Assembly: GCF_035918235.1 (NCBI RefSeq)
Contig: NZ_CP109486.1
Coordinates: 972,855-1,036,854, forward strand
Reading direction: 5' to 3'
DNA from: Streptomyces sp. NBC_01445
Lineage (GTDB): Bacteria; Actinomycetota; Actinomycetes; Streptomycetales; Streptomycetaceae
Length of the DNA stretch: 64,000 bases
The notes under the pieces were generated by a model that was given only the letters and a program-made list of their open reading frames with translations, was not told where the DNA came from and did not search any database. The stretch's first letter is position 1. Each line of letters opens with the position of its first letter. Below are positions 55,377 to 63,850 of the stretch, one piece after another. A program made the position numbers and the translations under genes.

Positions 55377-56048
55377 TTAGAGGCTGCGGGCGGTGATGTC
55401 GCCGTGGGCGGTGGTGGCGTGGATGGTGAGTGCGGCGGTGGCGCCGTCGGTGTTCTTGAGGGTGTTGTGGATGCGGCCGTAGGTGGTGCCGGCGTCGAGG
55501 GTGGCGGACACGCCGCGGGCGGCGCCGATGGTGATGTCGCCTGATTCGGTGCGCAGTTCGACGGTGCCGCTGGTGGCCTCGGCGATGTTCAGGTCGCCCT
55601 TCTGTGTGCTGATCTGGGCGGGGCCGTTCAGGCGGCCGACGAAGACGTCGCCGGCCTGGAGGGTGAGGCGGGCGCTGGCGGTCTCGTCGAGCTTGACCAG
55701 GGCCTGCGCTCCTTCGAAGGTGACGTCGCCGAGCCGTCCGACGCCGCGCAGTTCGGCGGCGGCGGCCTTCGCCTCGACGCGGGAGCCGGCGGGCAGCTGG
55801 ACGGTCACCTCGACGGATCCGGAGTTGCCCAGGATCCGGTTCTTCGCGGTGGCTGCTTCGATGTGCAGGACGCCGTCGGCGTATTCGGCCGTGACCTGCT
55901 CGGCGGCCTTCACGTCGCGGCTCTTGGACTTGTCGGCGGGCAGGATCTCGACCGTGGTGTCGGCGCGGTCGGCGGCGATGAACTGGATGCGTCCTGCGGG
56001 GATGTCCAGGATGGCGAGGACGGCGGCGGGGGTGTCGAACTTCTGCAT
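55377..56048 (-). CDS. DUF4097 beta-helix protein
   Basis: A protein of 223 residues from ATG 56048 (AAGGAAAAC upstream). Repeating short strands (GDVTFEGAQALVKLDETASARLTLQAGDVFVGR, quoted in part: GDVTFEGAQALVK, GDLNIAEATSG, GDITIGAARG) are typical of DUF4097/adhesin-like beta-helices. No signal peptide is seen. In actinomycetes this domain is often encoded ahead of a DrrAB-type exporter. Its role is unknown, perhaps envelope stress sensing. It is first in a three-gene operon. Confidence 0.8.
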   Translation of the reverse strand: MQKFDTPAAVLAILDIPAGRIQFIAADRADTTVEILPADKSKSRDVKAAEQVTAEYADGVLHIEAATAKNRILGNSGSVEVTVQLPAGSRVEAKAAAAELRGVGRLGDVTFEGAQALVKLDETASARLTLQAGDVFVGRLNGPAQISTQKGDLNIAEATSGTVELRTESGDITIGAARGVSATLDAGTTYGRIHNTLKNTDGATAALTIHATTAHGDITARSL

Positions 56049-56092
56049 GGTGTTTTCCTTCGATCCGTTGTTTCTGATGAGAGAAACGCTAC

Positions 56093-56219
56093 GTTGCATT
56101 CAAGGATCGGGCAACACTCTTGTTGCGCAAGAACCCTATAACTGCAGGTAGTTGCAGGGATTTCATTGCAATGGCCTGGGCTCTAATGCAACGACCCGTA
56201 ACCCTGGTCGTTGCAATGG
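56093..56219. promoter_or_regulatory. divergent promoter region with GTTGCA repeats
   Basis: GTTGCA/TGCAAC occurs at least six times (near 56093, 56120, 56151, 56164, 56185 and 56210), several as inverted pairs such as CATTGCAATGG. It lies between the exporter operon and the plus-strand regulator gene and is the obvious operator for that regulator. Similar copies occur near 46150 and 48830-49025. Confidence 0.6.
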
Positions 56220-56371
56220 AATGGGCGTGAACGCTATAGTCGACCCGCCGGACACCAGTCAGGGATGCCGGACGCGAATGCCGGCCGCTGGGCACGGTGG
56301 TCGAGTACGAACGCCGGGCCGCGGATGGGCGCCGGGGCCGGCGCAGGGCTGTGAAGGAGAAGGGGAGCGCA

Positions 56372-57109
56372 ATGCCGGGAGGCAGACTTACTCAGCAGGA
56401 CCGTCAACAGATCGCGCTGGGGCTGGCCGATGGCCTGGCCTATGCCGAGATCGCCAGAACCCTGGACCGCCCGACATCGACGGTCACGCGTGAGGTGATG
56501 CGTAACGGCGGCCCGACCGCCTACCGCGCGGACCTCGCTCACCGCGCCACGGAACAGCGTTCCCGCCGCAAGCAGCCGGCAGCGCCCCGCAACCCGGGCA
56601 CGCCGGCGCAGCCCCACGGACGTGACGCGGAAGCGGTGCGCGCGTACGAGGAGACGTTCACGACCGTCCTCATACAGTCGGGAACGCCGAAGATGATGGC
56701 CCGGGTGATGTCCTGCCTCACCCTCACCGACACGGGCAGTCTGACCGCGGCCGAACTCGTCCAGCGTCTCCAGGTCAGCCCGGCGTCCATCTCCAAGGCG
56801 GTCGCGTTCCTGGAGAGTCAGGGGATGGTCCGCAGGGAGCGCGACGACCGCCGCCGTGAGCGCTACGTCGTCGACAACGACATCATGTACCAGTCGATGA
56901 TGGCTTCCGCCCGTTCCACCGCCCATGTCGTCGACATCGCGCGACAAGGCGTCGGCGTCCTCGGTTCCGGCACTCCCGCTGCCACCCGCCTCGAAAATAT
57001 CGCCCGCTTCCTCGACTTCGTCTCCGAAAGCATCGCCCGCGCCGCGGAACAGGCCCGCGACATCCTCCACACCCAGCCCGAACCGCCGAAGGACCACACC
57101 ACCACGTGA
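56372..57109 (+). CDS. GbsR/MarR-type regulator with IS30-like N-terminal HTH
   Basis: About 245 residues from ATG 56372 (GGAGAAGGGGAG upstream). The first 45 residues, LTQQDRQQIALGLADGLAYAEIARTLDRPTSTVTREV, are an HTH_38-type helix-turn-helix as in IS30 transposases. The second domain is MarR/GbsR-like (LTAAELVQRLQVSPASISKAVAFLESQGMVRRERDDRRR, quoted in part: VQRLQVSPASISKAV). Two DNA-binding domains in one protein fit the paired repeats in its promoter. It probably represses the divergent exporter operon and itself. Confidence 0.82.
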   Translation: MPGGRLTQQDRQQIALGLADGLAYAEIARTLDRPTSTVTREVMRNGGPTAYRADLAHRATEQRSRRKQPAAPRNPGTPAQPHGRDAEAVRAYEETFTTVLIQSGTPKMMARVMSCLTLTDTGSLTAAELVQRLQVSPASISKAVAFLESQGMVRRERDDRRRERYVVDNDIMYQSMMASARSTAHVVDIARQGVGVLGSGTPAATRLENIARFLDFVSESIARAAEQARDILHTQPEPPKDHTTT

Positions 57110-57443
57110 GCCCCCTCGGGCCGCGTACCGCCGCCGTCTTCACCGTCACGGGCCGTGCTTCCCGACCGTCATGCAGGCCGCCTGCGTGCTGAGTACCGCT
57201 GAACATCAGGGTGTGCGCAGGTGCCGATGACGGCGGCCATCGACGATGCGAGGTGTCACGCACGACCTGCAGGACGCGTGCATGGCCTCCCTCGACGGCC
57301 TGATGCCCCGCTCCCCGCTCATGCACGTCACGGGCCTGACCGCACGCCGAATGCGACCTGCACCCTCAAGCCGCCCGGTTGGTCACGCACTGTCCCGCGA
57401 TGGCCTGACTCAAAACGGCGACCGTCACGATTTTAATGTATGT
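57110..57443. other. gap with no recognised gene
   Basis: Short open frames on the plus strand near 57246-57440 have no recognised family. The phrase VTHDLQDACMASLDGLMP could be a remnant of a small protein, but there is nothing further to support it. Confidence 0.4.
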
Positions 57444-57454
57444 CACTGAAAGTG
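57444..57454 (+). promoter_or_regulatory. CACTGAAAGTG palindrome before the tap operon
   Basis: An 11-bp palindrome in an AT-richer stretch (ATTTTAATGTATGTC) about 15 bp upstream of the GTG start of the first gene, in the expected place for an operator overlapping the -10 box. Confidence 0.4.
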
Positions 57455-57468
57455 GTATCGTCTGGAGT

Positions 57469-57720
57469 GTGTCAGAGGTGGATGACGAGCGTGAACTCGC
57501 CGATGCGGTCGAGGTGTTGAAGGACGCCGAGGACCGCGTCGCCGATGCGCTGCGCGTGTATCTGGCCCGTGATCCGGTCACCGGGCGGCCGGTGCACGGC
57601 CGGATCGGGCGGGCGGCGCAGATCACCGGGTGGGGTGAGCAGCGGGTCAAGGAGACGGTCACCCCGGCCCTGGCCGAGCGGCGCCGCGCCAGGCGCTCGG
57701 ACAAGGGGGCGGGTCAGTGA
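57469..57720 (+). CDS. small protein of the tap-tpg operon
   Basis: About 83 residues from GTG 57469 (TGGAGT upstream; ATG 57436 would also be open). It is helical and acidic at the start (DDERELADAVEVLKDAEDRVADALRVYL) and has a possible helix-turn-helix (GRIGRAAQITGWGEQRVKETVTPAL) with a basic tail. The stop overlaps the tap ATG by one base, so it is translated with tap. I do not recognise a named family; a DNA-binding helper of the telomere complex is a reasonable guess from position. Confidence 0.65.
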   Translation: MSEVDDERELADAVEVLKDAEDRVADALRVYLARDPVTGRPVHGRIGRAAQITGWGEQRVKETVTPALAERRRARRSDKGAGQ

Positions 57721-59348
57721 TGAGCGAGTTCGACGCGATCGACTCCCTGCTCGCCTCGCTCACCCCGCAGGAGGAGCTTCCCGACACCGAGGTGCGCCGG
57801 AGTCTGCGCGAGCAGGCGGGACTGTCGAAGGCGCAGGTGGCCCGGGCACTCGGCGTGAGCCCGTCCACGGTCACCGGGTGGGAATCGGGGCGTGACCCGG
57901 CGGGGGAGACGCGCGCGAAGTACGCCTACCTCCTTGACGGCCTGGCTGCGAAGTTCGCGCCGCCCGCCGAGCCAGAGCCCGAACCCGACTCCGAGGCCGA
58001 GGCGGGGCCTGAGCCCGAGGCGGACGAGGTGGCACCGGCCCCGGTTGCCGCCACCGACGCGACCGAACCTTCACCGGCCGACGACGCAGACGACAGGGAC
58101 GACACAGACGACGTCGAAACTCTGGCCACGCCCGAGCCGTGCGTCCTGTGCGCCAGCCCGGCCCGGCAGCGCGTCGCTGGCTTTCCCCAGCACCTGGACC
58201 CTGCCGACTGCCGGCCCACCGCCGGCGCCACGACGCCTACGGTCACGCCTACGGCCACGCCTGCGGCTCCGAGCGCTCCGCAGGTCCAACCGTCACCTTC
58301 GGCGCGCCCGCCACACGCGGCGCACGGTGCGCAACGGCCGAAGAAACCGGCCCCGCGTGGACGGGCGTTCCAGGAACCGTCCGGTCCGGCCGACACGATC
58401 CACCAAGCCGTTCAAGCCGCGCTCGCCGCCCACGAGGGCGACGTCGAAGCCGCGAGTACCGCGCTGCTGAAGCGGGCGATCCCGGACGCGATGGCGTTGC
58501 TGGACCAGACCCGCAAGGGCGCACGCTACGACGTGATCGCCCACCCCTGGATCCCCGACATCCTCAAGAAGCAGACCGCCAAGGGCGCCGACCGGATCTG
58601 GGAAGCCCGCCCCAAGTGGACCCGCCACGAGCTCCCGCCCGGTGAGCACGAAGTGACCGCGCTCGACATCAACGGCGCCTACCTCTCCGCCCTCAAGACC
58701 CACCTCCCACTCGGACAGCTGGAACACTCCACCGGCTTCGACCACGACCGGCGCCGCGCAGGCGTCCACCTGATCACCCCACCGCACTGGGAACACGAAG
58801 CGGTGCTGCCGAACCCGATCGGAAACCGGGACGAACCCGGCCCCCTGTGGGTCACCGAACCCACCCTGCGTCTCCTGCTACGCCTGTCCGGCCCGAAATA
58901 CGGCCTGTGCGACCCGCCACAGATCCACGAGTCGTACACCTCCGGCGCCACCGAGAACCTCCTGGAGAAGTTCCGCATCGCCCTCAAAGACGCCCGCGAA
59001 CAGGCAATCAGCGACGAGGACGAAGTGACACTGGAGTACGTGAAAGCGATGTACTCCAAATTCGTGTCCACGATGGGGGAGTCGAACTACAACCGGGAGC
59101 TGTACCGCCCGGACTGGATGCACCTCATCCGCTCCCAGGCCTTCGCCAACCTCTGGACAAAGGCCTACAAGGCCCACGAGGAAGGCCTGACCGTGGTGCG
59201 TGCAATGGGCACCGACGAACTCCACGTCATCGGCGACTGGCACAGTGTCTTCCCCGAGGGCCGTGGCGTTACCGAGGTCAAGGTGAAGGACACCTACACC
59301 GCCAAAGCCGCCGGCGACGAGACCCTGCAGCCGGGGGAGGGGGAGTAA
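57720..59348 (+). CDS. tap: telomere-associated protein Tap
   Basis: About 542 residues, shorter than the roughly 740 of chromosomal Tap. An XRE-type helix-turn-helix lies at about 25-60 (LREQAGLSKAQVARALGVSPSTVTGWESG), then a 150-residue acidic/Pro-rich linker, then a conserved C-terminal half with EVTALDINGAYLSALKTHLP, LPNPIGNRDEPGPLWVTEPTL and YLEYVKAMYSK-like helices. Tap binds the 3' overhang of the telomere and recruits the terminal protein. The tpg gene follows with no gap (TAA then GTG). Together they show that this replicon is linear. Confidence 0.85.
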   Translation: MSEFDAIDSLLASLTPQEELPDTEVRRSLREQAGLSKAQVARALGVSPSTVTGWESGRDPAGETRAKYAYLLDGLAAKFAPPAEPEPEPDSEAEAGPEPEADEVAPAPVAATDATEPSPADDADDRDDTDDVETLATPEPCVLCASPARQRVAGFPQHLDPADCRPTAGATTPTVTPTATPAAPSAPQVQPSPSARPPHAAHGAQRPKKPAPRGRAFQEPSGPADTIHQAVQAALAAHEGDVEAASTALLKRAIPDAMALLDQTRKGARYDVIAHPWIPDILKKQTAKGADRIWEARPKWTRHELPPGEHEVTALDINGAYLSALKTHLPLGQLEHSTGFDHDRRRAGVHLITPPHWEHEAVLPNPIGNRDEPGPLWVTEPTLRLLLRLSGPKYGLCDPPQIHESYTSGATENLLEKFRIALKDAREQAISDEDEVTLEYVKAMYSKFVSTMGESNYNRELYRPDWMHLIRSQAFANLWTKAYKAHEEGLTVVRAMGTDELHVIGDWHSVFPEGRGVTEVKVKDTYTAKAAGDETLQPGEGE

Positions 59349-59924
59349 GTGCCCGACAGGAACCTTGAGTTCGGCAAGTTCGGCGCCCGCGGAATCAAGG
59401 GCTACGAGGCCGCGGCCCGCCAGCTCGATCACCTGGCCGCCTTCATCGCCAGCCCCGCAACCACCCGCCGCGGCATGCTGGCCCGCCTGCACTACCTCAC
59501 CCGCACCGACCATGCACGCACGGCCGCACGCGAGGCCGGCCTCACCGTCACCGACCGCACACTGAAACGCTGGGCCGAGGGCAAGGCCTCACCGTCAAAA
59601 AAGAGCCTGGCACAGCTGGAGGACGCCTACCGGCAGGTGCGCCGCCACAACGTCGCCCGGCACCTGCTGCAGCGCCTCAACCGGCAAGGCCGGGGCACCC
59701 GCGTCGAGTTCCATCCCCTCAACCAAGCCCAGGTCCCCCGACCGCTCCAACGCGACGTCTCCTTCCGCACCCTCAACGTGCGGCACTGGGACCGGATGGT
59801 GCAGGCATGGGCAGCCGATGACGACGAGGCCATGGACGAGGCATGGTTCGACGGCATCACCATCGACCTCGGCTCCGACTACGGCGCCTACGAGTACGTC
59901 ATGAACATCGGCTTCGCCGCCTGA
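59349..59924 (+). CDS. tpg: telomere terminal protein Tpg
   Basis: A protein of 191 residues, near the 184-185 of known Tpg proteins. A reverse-transcriptase-like/helix-turn-helix region is seen in TAAREAGLTVTDRTLKRWAEGKASPS. The conserved C-terminal block includes VRRHNVARHLLQRLNRQGRGTRVEF, RTLNVRHWDRMVQAW and the ending DLGSDYGAYEYVMNIGFAA, all typical of the family. Tpg primes end patching and stays covalently bound to the 5' ends. It starts with GTG immediately after the tap stop. Confidence 0.9.
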   Translation: MPDRNLEFGKFGARGIKGYEAAARQLDHLAAFIASPATTRRGMLARLHYLTRTDHARTAAREAGLTVTDRTLKRWAEGKASPSKKSLAQLEDAYRQVRRHNVARHLLQRLNRQGRGTRVEFHPLNQAQVPRPLQRDVSFRTLNVRHWDRMVQAWAADDDEAMDEAWFDGITIDLGSDYGAYEYVMNIGFAA

Positions 59925-60089
59925 CAACTGCGGCCACACCCAGTCGGACCGCCGACAGCCTCCCGACAAGATGACCAGACAGACCCAACGGCGGCAGCCG
60001 ACGGTGAGCCACAGGACACCCGCAGGCGGGGCTCAGGGCGGTGCGCGCCGCACACACAGGCACAGAGGGGGCATCGACAGAAGGCTCTC

Positions 60090-60330
60090 TCAGCTGAAGC
60101 GAACGTTGCTGAGGTCGATGGAAACCATGCTTGCTCCAGGAGCGGACGACCGTCAGTGTCGCGGCGGTAAGCCCGGCGTTTGGTGGGCAGCACGATGCCG
60201 TCCGCTTCCGCGTAGTCGTAGACGTACTGTGCGGCGGCGAATCCGCCAGCCACGTCGACGTGGTAGTCGTGGCGCCGCAGGAGCCGGTCGGGACCGAAAT
60301 AGAAGTCCTGGCGGGCGCTGTGGCTTGCGA
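60090..60330 (-). pseudogene. remnant of a conserved hypothetical gene
   Basis: The minus strand reads DFYFGPDRLLRRHDYHVDVAGG, then YDYAEADGIVLPTKRRAYRR and DGRPLLEQA. After a frameshift near 60125 the expected end MVSIDLSNVRFS appears. The pattern resembles the C-terminal half of a widespread actinobacterial hypothetical protein. The N-terminal half is absent. Confidence 0.6.
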
Positions 60331-60419
60331 TCTGAGGCGGGAAGGCGGCGCGCAGCCCTGGCTGCGCGTTGCTTGGTCTCGCTACGCTCCTGCCCCACGC
60401 ATATGGGACGGGGGAGTTC

Positions 60420-60982
60420 ATGGCTGTATCGCGATCAGGGCGGGGAACCGTGTCCGGGCCCTGGGACGCCTCCGAACTGGGGTCTCCAGCAGCGGTATTG
60501 GACCGCTGGGACCTTGGAGGTCTCCTGGTGCCGCGCACGCCCAGCGTGCGTGTTGAGGTCAGCTACGACGAAACGCGCAGCGCGCTCGTGCAAGCGGTGT
60601 TGATCAACGGAGCAAATGCCCTGCAGCTTCAGGCATTCCGCTCCATCACATCCCGTGACTGGGCGTCGGTGCGCAACGACCTCGCCAGCAATATCCGAGG
60701 TGATGGCGGCAGAGCGCATGAATCCATCGGCAGAGCAGGACCCGAGCTCCGCACCCGGATTCCGGTCACCACCCCGACCGGGAGTGAACCGTGCAGAACG
60801 CCCGGATGATCGGTTGCGACGGTCCAGGATGGCTGTTGCGCGGTGTCGTGGTCGGCCGAGGAGCCACAGATGACGAACAGGCACAATGGGCATACGGCGC
60901 GTTCACCCAGACCGTTGTCGAACCACACATGCCGACCACCGGAACCTGGGGAGCCCTGACCCTGCGCCTGCCGGTTTCTTAA
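60420..60982 (+). pseudogene. DUF3710-like protein, frameshifted
   Basis: From ATG 60420 (ACGGGGGAG upstream) the frame gives VRVEVSYDETRSALVQAVLINGANALQLQAF and SVRNDLASNIRGDGG, a DUF3710 N-terminal part. Near 60790 the family match moves to another frame, NARMIGCDGPGWLLRGVVVG through to TWGALTLRLPVS. A single insertion or deletion therefore splits the gene, unless it is a sequencing error. Function of the family is unknown. Confidence 0.7.
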
Positions 60983-61031
60983 AACTCGAGGACGCAGTGA
61001 CAAGCTGAATCACCAAGAGGGCTGCACGCCC

Positions 61032-63581
61032 CTACCAGCGCATGCCCAGCTCATCGAGGTCTGCACGTCGTGCACCGGTAAGTTTGTCGGCGCGTCGGCG
61101 AGTGTTGGCGAGGAACATCCCCAGCTGCACCAGCGCCCCGCCCGCGCCGTCATCCTGGCCGTTCGCGCCGCCCCCGGCTCCCTCGACCCCGGACGGGACT
61201 TCTTCAACGTGCTTCCTGGGCACGTTCAGATGCCCCTCCCGGGCGTGGAAGCGGCGTGCGGCGGTCAGGTTGAGCATCCACTTGTCGTCCTGGGTGCGGC
61301 GTACCACCCGCTCCGCCTCCGCCGCCTCTTCCACGCCCAGCACGCTCTCCAGCAGCCACTGCTGCGCCGCCCCGAGCCTGTCCCACCCCAGACGCTGCGC
61401 CTGCACCCACACACCGAGGTCCTCGCCCTGCACGACCAGGACACCGGGCCCGTGGGGGAGTGTGCCGCCAGCATCGATGTGGCTTTTAGCGAGCCTAAAA
61501 CAGCGTTGCCACGCGGTGTCCCACGCCGGGCACCAGCCCGGGTCGATAGCGTCCAACGCGTCCTGACGGCTCTCTGAGAGTCCCCACCCTCCCGCAGGCA
61601 CCAGCCGGCCCTGTTCGTGCGCGAGAGCAGCCTCCACGGCCTGCCGGGCGGCAGCCCGCTGGTTCTTCAGCCACACCCCGACCGGGAACCCGCCCTCACC
61701 GACGGCACTGACCGGCGCCAGCAGATGCCCGTGCTCTTCCGCCCACGCGCGGGCGACGGCGAGGCCTTCATCGAAGGCATTGTCGTGCGCGTTCCACACC
61801 ATGCCCAGCTTGTCCAACTGCCGCACCCGCTCACCCCCGAGCAGCTCCGCGCTGTAGTACTTGCGCTGGTCCGCCAACCACACCCCCAGCGGAAACCGCG
61901 CAGGGGACCAGTCATCCGGCGTCACGTACCGCTGCCGCGCCTGCAGGGCCTGCGCACCGGTCTCCTTGAGGAACTGGATCGCAGCCTGGATACCGCGCCG
62001 CCAGTACGCATTCTCCGGATCGATGATCCGCAGCCGAATGAACTGTGCGATGAGCGCGGGATCGCGCGGTGTACTGAACCGCAGGAGCTCCGCGGCCGGC
62101 GCACTCACCACCCGCTCATCAGCGCTCTCCGAGTCCACCTCGCCGTCTGCATCATCGATGTCAGCGTCGGCCACCATCTCCGGTGAGTCATCAGGCCCCC
62201 AACTCCCGCTGCGTACACGGGGATCAGCGAGGGCCTCGATAGTCTCCGTGTCGTGTGCCCGCAGGGCCGCAAGGACCTTGCTGAGAGTGTCGTAGGAATT
62301 CGAGACCAGTATTTCGCTGCTCTCTTCACCGGCTCCGAGGAATACCGGAACCACCAATGTGGCGAGCTTTCCCCCACCTGGACCCATCCGCAAAGCCCGG
62401 CCGACCATCTGCACGATTTCCACCATCGAACCCCGCGCATCACAAAACGCCACAGCATCACACCGGGCCGTATCCACACCTTCCCCGAGCACCTTCACAG
62501 ACGCCAGAACCTGTACGGCCGCCTTCACCTCCCGCCCGTCCTCGCCCGAGAAGAAGTCGGACGCGAACTCCCCCAGCACGGCCTGCCGGTGGGAAGGAGG
62601 ATGCTCGCCATACAGCCACCGCGCCCACACCCGCCCCGCCGTCGGGAACCGCTCAGGGTCATCGGCGTGCAGCTCCTCTGCAACGGCCGGCAACCCCACC
62701 GCCATCGCCTCCGCCTCCGCAACGCGACTGTGGAAGCTCAAGATCCTGCGCAGCTTCTCCTCAGCGACCGCAGTCAACAGCCCGGTCTGCAACGCCGCCA
62801 GGCGCGCTCCCCGTACACGGTCAGCACCCAACGGCGCATCCTGCAGCGCCCGGTAGACGTCCTCGTCACGGATATCGAGGCATACGACCTGGTAGGGGGC
62901 CACGATGCCCCGCCGGATCGCCTCCGACAGCTTCAACTCGAACGCGACAGGGCCGAAGATCTCGCTGTCCCGGTCCATCGAAGCAACCATGCGCGGCACC
63001 TCACCACCGGCCTCCCACACCCGCGGCGTCGCCGTCATATACAACCGCCGCTCAGCCGGAATCTGCTGCTGATCATGCACCGCCGCCCATGCCTTGCCCG
63101 CGTCCCCGGACGTCCGGTGCGCCTCGTCGACCACGACCAGGTCCCAGACCCCAACCCCGGCTCCGTGCGCCCGCTGCAGCGTCCGCAGCCCCAGCGAGGC
63201 GTAGGTAGCAAACACGGTGACCTGCTCCAGGCCCCGCAGCCACAACCGCAACTCCTCCGCGCTGGTCGTGCACGGCACGCCCTGACTGTCCGCGGCACTG
63301 AGCGAGCACACCCCCACCATGCCCCCACCACGGCCGCCGGCCCGCCACGCGGCGGCCGTCTGGATCAGCAGATCCAGCGTCGGCACCAATACCAACACCC
63401 GCCGCGCTTTCAGACGGCGAGCTGCCTCCACCGCCATCAATGTCTTGCCCGACCCAGTTGCAGAGACGACCTGCGCCCGCAGTCCCTGCGCCGGCATACA
63501 GCCATCGGCCGGGGTCTGAAGGGTCCTCAGAATCCCATCGACAGCTTCGACCTGATGTGGAAGAAGTTTCATTGCTGCCAT
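61032..63581 (-). CDS. telomere-associated superfamily 2 helicase (TtrA-like)
   Basis: A protein of 849 residues. The SF2 helicase core has motif I SATGSGKTLMAVEAARRL, motif II VVDEAHRTSGDA, motif III MTATPRVW and motif VI QMVGRALRMG. The C-terminal half carries repeated helicase-associated domains (AWAEEHGHLLAPVSA with GVWLKNQRAA; a second with FHAREGHLNVPRKHV). This arrangement is that of the TtrA helicases that lie next to Streptomyces chromosome and plasmid ends. The ATG at 63581 has GGGAG. It is transcribed away from the telomere, which begins about 270 bp upstream. Confidence 0.92.
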   Translation of the reverse strand: MAAMKLLPHQVEAVDGILRTLQTPADGCMPAQGLRAQVVSATGSGKTLMAVEAARRLKARRVLVLVPTLDLLIQTAAAWRAGGRGGGMVGVCSLSAADSQGVPCTTSAEELRLWLRGLEQVTVFATYASLGLRTLQRAHGAGVGVWDLVVVDEAHRTSGDAGKAWAAVHDQQQIPAERRLYMTATPRVWEAGGEVPRMVASMDRDSEIFGPVAFELKLSEAIRRGIVAPYQVVCLDIRDEDVYRALQDAPLGADRVRGARLAALQTGLLTAVAEEKLRRILSFHSRVAEAEAMAVGLPAVAEELHADDPERFPTAGRVWARWLYGEHPPSHRQAVLGEFASDFFSGEDGREVKAAVQVLASVKVLGEGVDTARCDAVAFCDARGSMVEIVQMVGRALRMGPGGGKLATLVVPVFLGAGEESSEILVSNSYDTLSKVLAALRAHDTETIEALADPRVRSGSWGPDDSPEMVADADIDDADGEVDSESADERVVSAPAAELLRFSTPRDPALIAQFIRLRIIDPENAYWRRGIQAAIQFLKETGAQALQARQRYVTPDDWSPARFPLGVWLADQRKYYSAELLGGERVRQLDKLGMVWNAHDNAFDEGLAVARAWAEEHGHLLAPVSAVGEGGFPVGVWLKNQRAAARQAVEAALAHEQGRLVPAGGWGLSESRQDALDAIDPGWCPAWDTAWQRCFRLAKSHIDAGGTLPHGPGVLVVQGEDLGVWVQAQRLGWDRLGAAQQWLLESVLGVEEAAEAERVVRRTQDDKWMLNLTAARRFHAREGHLNVPRKHVEEVPSGVEGAGGGANGQDDGAGGALVQLGMFLANTRRRADKLTGARRADLDELGMRW

Positions 63582-63713
63582 TACGGTCTCCCGTGATAGA
63601 TATGCTCGGCAGGGGTCAAGTCAGGGCCAGCAGGGGCGGTCGGTGGTAAGCATCCAGGCCATAATCTAGCCCGCTCGCCATGATGACACACACGGGATTG
63701 GGAGGTTCTCACC

Positions 63714-63848
63714 TTGTCCGATTCCGACCAGAAGCATGACGGATCGTCAAGAGAGCCTGCGCCACACACAGACGCACCGTCACCCCCACCGATCAGCCTG
63801 TGTAGCCAGCTGTTTTTGGCGGGACCGCGCGGAGCGTGGGCCTGCTAG
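63714..63848 (+). CDS. possible 44-residue peptide beside the telomere
   Basis: TTG at 63714 follows a good site (GGGAGGTTCTCACC) and opens a frame of 44 codons to TAG 63846: polar and Pro/Ser-rich at first, then CSQLFLAGPRGAWAC. An AT-rich stretch (CATAATCT near 63659) could be its -10 box. The end enters the palindromic terminal block. It may equally be chance or the transcribed lead into the telomere. Confidence 0.3.
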   Translation: MSDSDQKHDGSSREPAPHTDAPSPPPISLCSQLFLAGPRGAWAC

Positions 63849-63850
63849 GC

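Noticed and set aside
61042..61577. Plus-strand frames at the helicase 3' end
   Set aside because: Antisense to the helicase-associated domains; no supporting motif.
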